From Alistipes indistinctus YIT 12060 (lineage in GTDB: Bacteria > Bacteroidota > Bacteroidia > Bacteroidales > Rikenellaceae), in assembly GCF_025144995.1 (NCBI RefSeq), contig NZ_CP102250.1, forward strand, positions 2,356,001 through 2,420,000: a DNA stretch of 64,000 nt. The letters are read 5' to 3'. The notes under the pieces are model-generated. The model had not been told where the DNA came from and searched no databases. It saw only the letters and a list, made by a program, of their open reading frames with translations. The translations under genes were made by a program, and so were the position numbers. Position 1 is the stretch's first letter. Each line of letters begins with the position of its first letter. Positions 60,301 to 64,000 of this stretch are shown piece after piece.

Positions 60301-61128
60301 ATGATTCGATTGGAAAAGATTGTTTTTGGTTACGGGAGTATGCACAAGCTGTTTGACGGCCTGTCGCTGACCCTCCTGCCCGGGCATATACACGGGTTGC
60401 TCGGTGTGAACGGCACCGGCAAAACGACGCTGCTCAAGCTCGCATCGGGACTGCTGTTTCCGTCGCAGGGAACGGTGCGGGTCGGGGGACTCGACGCCGC
60501 GCACCGGGAAGCGGCATTTTACCGTGAGCTGTTTTTCGTCCCGGAAGAGTTCGCCCTGCCGGCGATCACCCTGCGACGTTACGGGGAGGTGAACGCGCCG
60601 TTTTATCCTGACTTTTCGTTCAGGCAGTTCGGGGAGTACCTGCAGGAGTTTTCGCTGGAGTGCAACCTGCGGCTCGACCGCCTTTCGATGGGCCAGCGCA
60701 AACGAGTGCAGCTCGCGTTCGCACTGGCCTGCAATACGCCTGTGCTGCTGTTGGACGAACCGACCAACGGCCTGGACATTCCTTCGAAGCGGGTACTCCG
60801 CAAATTGCTGGCGGGATATGCCGACGAGCGGCGGACGGTGGTCGTCTCGACGCACCAGGTGCGCGACATCGAGGGGATGATCGACAACGTCGTGATCCTC
60901 GACAGCCGGGGCGTGGTGCTGAACCGGACGGTCGAGGAGATCTCCGGGCGGATGTGGTTCGGTCCGGTGGAAGCCTCCGATCATGCGATTTATGCCGAAG
61001 AGGGGATTGATGGTTTACGCGGGATACTGGAGAACCCCGCCGGGAGTGACAGCCGTCCCGACCTCGAGATGCTGTTCAATGCCGCGGTAAGCGAACGCGA
61101 AGCCGTGCGCCAACTGTTCGACCGTTAA
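60301..61128 (+). CDS. ABC transporter ATP-binding protein
   Basis: A 275-aa ATPase: Walker A GVNGTGKTTLL near residue 36, signature LSMGQRKRVQLAFALA, Walker B PVLLLDEPTNGLD and H-loop STHQ. The signature reads LSMGQ rather than LSGGQ, which is common in this group. The C-terminal about 60 residues are an extra domain. It is the first gene of an operon with a membrane protein and a YtrA-type GntR regulator, an arrangement known from Gram-positive cell-envelope stress operons. The substrate is unknown. Confidence 0.93.
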   Translation: MIRLEKIVFGYGSMHKLFDGLSLTLLPGHIHGLLGVNGTGKTTLLKLASGLLFPSQGTVRVGGLDAAHREAAFYRELFFVPEEFALPAITLRRYGEVNAPFYPDFSFRQFGEYLQEFSLECNLRLDRLSMGQRKRVQLAFALACNTPVLLLDEPTNGLDIPSKRVLRKLLAGYADERRTVVVSTHQVRDIEGMIDNVVILDSRGVVLNRTVEEISGRMWFGPVEASDHAIYAEEGIDGLRGILENPAGSDSRPDLEMLFNAAVSEREAVRQLFDR

Positions 61129-61153
61129 AATTTACCGTTAAAAACTTACTGAG

Positions 61154-61819
61154 ATGAACGATACTTTTAATATGTCCCGTTTGGGATGCCTGATCGACCG
61201 GCATTATGCCATGTACCGGCGCCACTACCTGACTGCGCTGCTGATTCCGGCGGTGCTGCCGTGGCTGTTGGTCGGATTTATGCTGCTGGGCTCCGCCCGG
61301 GTCGAACCGTCGTGGGTAATGGCGCTGCTTTGTTGTATCTTTGCATTTACCGCCGTGATTGTCAGGCTGACCCTGCGGGCTTACGTCATGCCGGGAGTGA
61401 CTGTCGCCGAGATGACGCTCCCGGTGTCGGGTGCCGAACGGAAACTCTTTGCCTGGGGGAATTCGCTGTTCTGGACGCTGATCGCCGCAGTTATCATGTG
61501 GGTCGAGATCCAGCTCGCGTCATTGACCGGCTGGGCGCCGGCCGTGCATTTGGGCATGCTTTATCGGTCGCTATCGGTGCTGGGGGCGCTGACGGTGGGA
61601 TTATTGGGCATTCATGCGATGATTTTGTGCTGCTATGCAGTTTTCACGAAGCGCCTCTATATCGGCATCCTGCTGATGGTGTTGCTGGTGATGCTTTTCG
61701 AACGCGCGCCGTTGCTGGGCATTACGTCGTTGGGGATGCAGTTGGCGGTCTCCGGCGTGCTGACGCTGGCGCTGTGGGCCGTCGCGCTTTACCGGGTCGT
61801 CAGGTTCCAGTTTCGGTAG
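61154..61819 (+). CDS. ABC transporter membrane subunit (six helices)
   Basis: A 221-aa protein with about six hydrophobic helices (LTALLIPAVLPWLLVGFMLLG, MALLCCIFAFTAVIVRLTL, TLIAAVIMWVEIQLASL, VLGALTVGLLGIHAMILCCYAVF and others). The segment TVAEMTLPVSGAERKLFAW between helices 2 and 3 resembles the P-V-S-x-x-E/R-x-x-L pattern of ABC-2 type permeases, in which it contacts the ATPase. It is 25 bases after the ATPase gene, so the two should form one transporter, although at one permease of this size it must dimerise. Confidence 0.82.
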   Translation: MNDTFNMSRLGCLIDRHYAMYRRHYLTALLIPAVLPWLLVGFMLLGSARVEPSWVMALLCCIFAFTAVIVRLTLRAYVMPGVTVAEMTLPVSGAERKLFAWGNSLFWTLIAAVIMWVEIQLASLTGWAPAVHLGMLYRSLSVLGALTVGLLGIHAMILCCYAVFTKRLYIGILLMVLLVMLFERAPLLGITSLGMQLAVSGVLTLALWAVALYRVVRFQFR

Positions 61820-61866
61820 TCCGGCGCGGGTGCCGCCAACAAAGATATTAAGAACAGAAAGAAAAT

Positions 61867-62277
61867 ATGAATGAGATGAAGCGAACGGCAAACTTCGGGG
61901 ATAACCGTCCGATCTACCTGCAAATCAGCGGCTGGATCTGCGAGAAGATTCTGCGCGGCGAGTGGGTCGCCGACCAGCGGATTCCGTCGCTCAGGGAGCT
62001 GGGCGTGTTGCTGGAGGTGAATCCGAATACCGTGGTGCGGACGTGCGAATACCTGCTTTCGCAGGGCGTTATTTACAACCGACGCGGGCTCGGCTACTTT
62101 GTCAGCGCGGATGCCGGCGAACGGATCCGCACCGAGGCGCGCCGCGTGTTTTACGAACAGGACCTCGCGAACCTCGCCCTCCGGATGCGGTCACTGGGTA
62201 TTACGGTCGACGAAGTGGCGCGGCACCTGCGCGCGATAGGGGCGGACGGCGACGGTCCGGTATCGGCGGATGAGTGA
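61867..62277 (+). CDS. GntR-family regulator, YtrA type
   Basis: A 136-aa regulator. The winged HTH is residues about 12-80: PIYLQISGWICEKILRGEWV, RIPSLRELGVLLEVNPNTV, CEYLLSQGVIYNRRGLGYFV. The C-terminal tail is short and helical (RRVFYEQDLANLALRMRSLG), without the effector domain of FadR or HutC members, which defines the YtrA subgroup. It is the last gene of the ABC operon and probably represses it through the palindrome at 59959. Confidence 0.92.
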   Translation: MNEMKRTANFGDNRPIYLQISGWICEKILRGEWVADQRIPSLRELGVLLEVNPNTVVRTCEYLLSQGVIYNRRGLGYFVSADAGERIRTEARRVFYEQDLANLALRMRSLGITVDEVARHLRAIGADGDGPVSADE

Positions 62278-62786
62278 GGTCCGGCCGCCCGGGGGATGGC
62301 GTTGTGGAGTACGGACGGCGGGTTGTGGACCCGTCGCCGGGAGGGCGGCCTTTGCGGGCCGCCCTTGCCGTTGCAGGAGGATACATGCCGGATGCTCGTT
62401 ACCGGGACTTGATGCCTGGGTGGGCGCCGGAATACTTGCCGCCAGAGGTCCTGTTCTGGAGATTGTGTCGGTCTGGCCTTTGTCTGGCGCTTGTCGCGGG
62501 GATGGCTCCCGGAGCGTGTCCATTGCGGGATGCCTGCCGCGATGGGGCGGTATCGGGATTTTCGTATGGATATTCGTTGCCGGTGTGGGGCTTTTGCCGG
62601 GATTTCGGGTTGTTATCCGGCGGTTTTTGCCGGACAGGCCGCCGGAGTTTTCCGGAATAGCCGTTTGTAGGCGGTGTGGCCGCGATTTTGTCAAATAAAA
62701 TCCTATCTTTGTTGACCGGAGCGCTCCGCTGCGGAGACGGCCCGGAAATCAGGAAAAATTCTGTAATCAACCAAAACAAATCGAAT
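62278..62786. other. Gap with operon terminator and OsmC promoter box
   Basis: About 500 bases. A strong hairpin (AGGGCGGCC at 62342-62350 with its complement at 62357-62365) ends the ABC/GntR operon. TATCTTTG at 62704-62711 is a -7 box for the OsmC gene. I see no gene between them. Confidence 0.6.
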
Positions 62787-63194
62787 ATGGCAACCGTAGA
62801 GACCATTTACATGGGCGGGCTTCGCACCGAAGCGACCCATGTCCAGTCGGGCACGAAGATCGTGACCGACGCACCGACCGACAACCACGGCAAAGGCGAA
62901 TCGTTCTCGCCGACCGACCTGGTGTCCGCCGCGCTCGGCAGCTGCATGATGACGCTGATGGGTATCGCGGCCGATACGCACGGCATTAACGTGGACGGTA
63001 CGCGCCTGAGCATAACCAAGGTGATGGCGGCCGATCCGCGCCGCATCGGCGAGATCGTTATCGACGTGCATTTCCCGTCGGCGTACGAACCCAAACAGCG
63101 CAAACTGCTCGAAAACGCCGCCGCGACCTGTCCGGTCGCCAAGACGCTGCATCCGGACTGCAAGCAGACGATCCGTTATTTTTACGCGGAATAG
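62787..63194 (+). CDS. OsmC/Ohr-family peroxidase-like protein
   Basis: A 135-aa protein with two conserved redox cysteines: Cys53 in ALGSCMMTLMG and Cys115 in AATCPVAKTLH. The family reduces organic hydroperoxides or acts on sulfane sulfur in the cytoplasm with thiol donors. The motif FSPTDLVSAALGSC, including the Ser-Pro-x-x-L pattern, is typical of OsmC rather than Ohr. Start 62787 (MATVETIYMGGLRTEA) is preceded by an AT-rich leader and a TATCTTTG box about 75 bases upstream. Confidence 0.92.
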   Translation: MATVETIYMGGLRTEATHVQSGTKIVTDAPTDNHGKGESFSPTDLVSAALGSCMMTLMGIAADTHGINVDGTRLSITKVMAADPRRIGEIVIDVHFPSAYEPKQRKLLENAAATCPVAKTLHPDCKQTIRYFYAE

Positions 63195-63461
63195 TGCCGG
63201 TTCGGAAGCCGGCCGGTCGGCGGCGGGCGGCGAAGTAGTGCCGTCCGTGCCGGAGGGCTGTTTCGGACAGTGCTCCTTATCTGTGGAATATGGACCGGCA
63301 GAAAGCGTCCGTGATAGCGTTTTTCGCCTGGAGGGAAGCGGGGGAGGGGGTGCGGGCTTAGGTTCGCGGTCGGCCGGTAATGTGTGAATAGGTAATATAC
63401 TGTGAAATGGAGGCGGCTTGTTTTTGTACGGCAATGCCGCAGCAATGAGAATCTAACCTGA

Positions 63462-64000
63462 ATGAAACCGATTATGATGATGAGAAAAATGGGTCTCGCG
63501 GCAATGGCGCTGCTGTTGCTGGGAGGTAATGCCCCGGCCCAAACGGGCGGGGTGCGGCAAGGCGCGGCGCAAAAAGATGCCGCGCAGCAATACGGGCCCC
63601 TGCGGCCCGGTGTTCCCCAACGGGTGGACATGCAGTGGTGGCAGGACAGCCATTACGGGCTCTTCCTGCACATGGGCCTCTACACGGTCGCCGGAGGCGA
63701 GTGGAAAGGCAAGGGGGGCTTCGGGGAATTTATCCAGTTGAACAACAAGATTCCCGTTGCCGAGATGCGCGAAGAGGCGAAACGGTTCAATCCCGTGCAG
63801 TTCGATGCGAACGAGTGGGTGGCGGCGGCCCGGCGCGCCGGGATGAAATACATCGTGATGGGGTCGAAGCACCACGAAGGTTTCGCGATGTTCGATTCGC
63901 CGTGCAACGATTTCAACGTCGTAAAGGCGACTCCCTTCGGGCGGGATATCATCGGCGAACTGGCGGCGGCCTGCCAGCGGCAGGGGATGCCTTTCGGCGT
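63462..64000 (+). CDS. Alpha-L-fucosidase (GH29), 3' end beyond window
   Basis: The frame runs from ATG 63462 off the window edge (about 179 codons visible). There is a signal peptide (MGLAAMALLLLGGNAPA), a linker, and the start of the GH29 barrel: MQWWQDSHYGLFLHMGLYTV and MKYIVMGSKHHEGFAMFDS, with the paired His of the fucose site. GH29 enzymes release alpha-linked L-fucose from mucin or milk glycans. Several Met codons near the start make the exact N-terminus uncertain. The catalytic nucleophile lies outside the window. Confidence 0.88.
   Translation, partial: MKPIMMMRKMGLAAMALLLLGGNAPAQTGGVRQGAAQKDAAQQYGPLRPGVPQRVDMQWWQDSHYGLFLHMGLYTVAGGEWKGKGGFGEFIQLNNKIPVAEMREEAKRFNPVQFDANEWVAAARRAGMKYIVMGSKHHEGFAMFDSPCNDFNVVKATPFGRDIIGELAAACQRQGMPFG

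Overview
The window reads as the chromosome of a Bacteroidota bacterium, most likely a high-GC gut Bacteroidales (Rikenellaceae/Alistipes-like). This is inferred from Bacteroides-type promoters (TTTG-N19-TAnnTTTG), mostly weak Shine-Dalgarno sites, Mfa-type fimbrial genes, DUF3575/DUF3868 proteins, BACON-like repeats, GH3/GH78/GH29 exo-glycosidases and IS1-type remnants. No rRNA gene or marker that would fix the genus is present.

Layout. 1-19 kb is mostly housekeeping and carbohydrate genes: the end of an SDR epimerase, a Blc-like lipocalin, an aldo/keto reductase, an rcl-like redox-stress locus (AraC regulator, DUF417/RclC, RclA), DNA-3-methyladenine glycosylase I, a duplicated-half membrane protein, MgtC, a GH3 beta-glycosidase, a DEAD-box helicase, an orphan OmpA/DUF3868 protein, a (TTG)21 microsatellite, a GH78-like enzyme and a lipoprotein-like unknown. 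19.0-29.6 kb on the minus strand is one compact type II secretion/type IV pilus-like operon (G, prepilin peptidase, E, D, L, M, an extra lipoprotein, C, K, I, J, F). 30.3-43.9 kb on the plus strand, divergent from it, is a split RHS/YD system: a 984-aa partner, then a 2609-aa protein with 15 BACON-like repeats, a DUF6443-like segment, an RHS core and a JAMM-like C-terminal tip. A lipoprotein (putative immunity) follows, then an orphan cassette that repeats 755 bp of core with a different JAMM tip and its own paralogous lipoprotein, then a third truncated core copy.

43.6-57.5 kb is lower in GC and looks acquired. It has an integrase remnant, a broken IS1-type gene, two membrane-anchored AraC regulators and a full Mfa-type fimbrial operon (DUF3575, DUF3868/OmpA, major fimbrillin, two anchor/accessory lipoproteins, an 805-aa tip protein). 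It ends in a second IS1 fragment and 166-bp tandem repeats directly against the 3' end of a tRNA-Ser gene. After the tRNA the chromosome is ordinary again: prs, engB, an ABC-transporter/GntR operon with a perfect 38-bp operator-like palindrome on its promoter, an OsmC protein and the start of a GH29 fucosidase.

The two systems most worth attention are the secretion operon, whose four pseudopilins all carry Ala rather than Gly at the processing site and whose K-like member has a predicted beta-helix-like body, and the RHS array with swappable toxin-immunity cassettes. They are divergent neighbours and the RHS proteins carry Sec signals, so a secretion-substrate link is possible but unproven.
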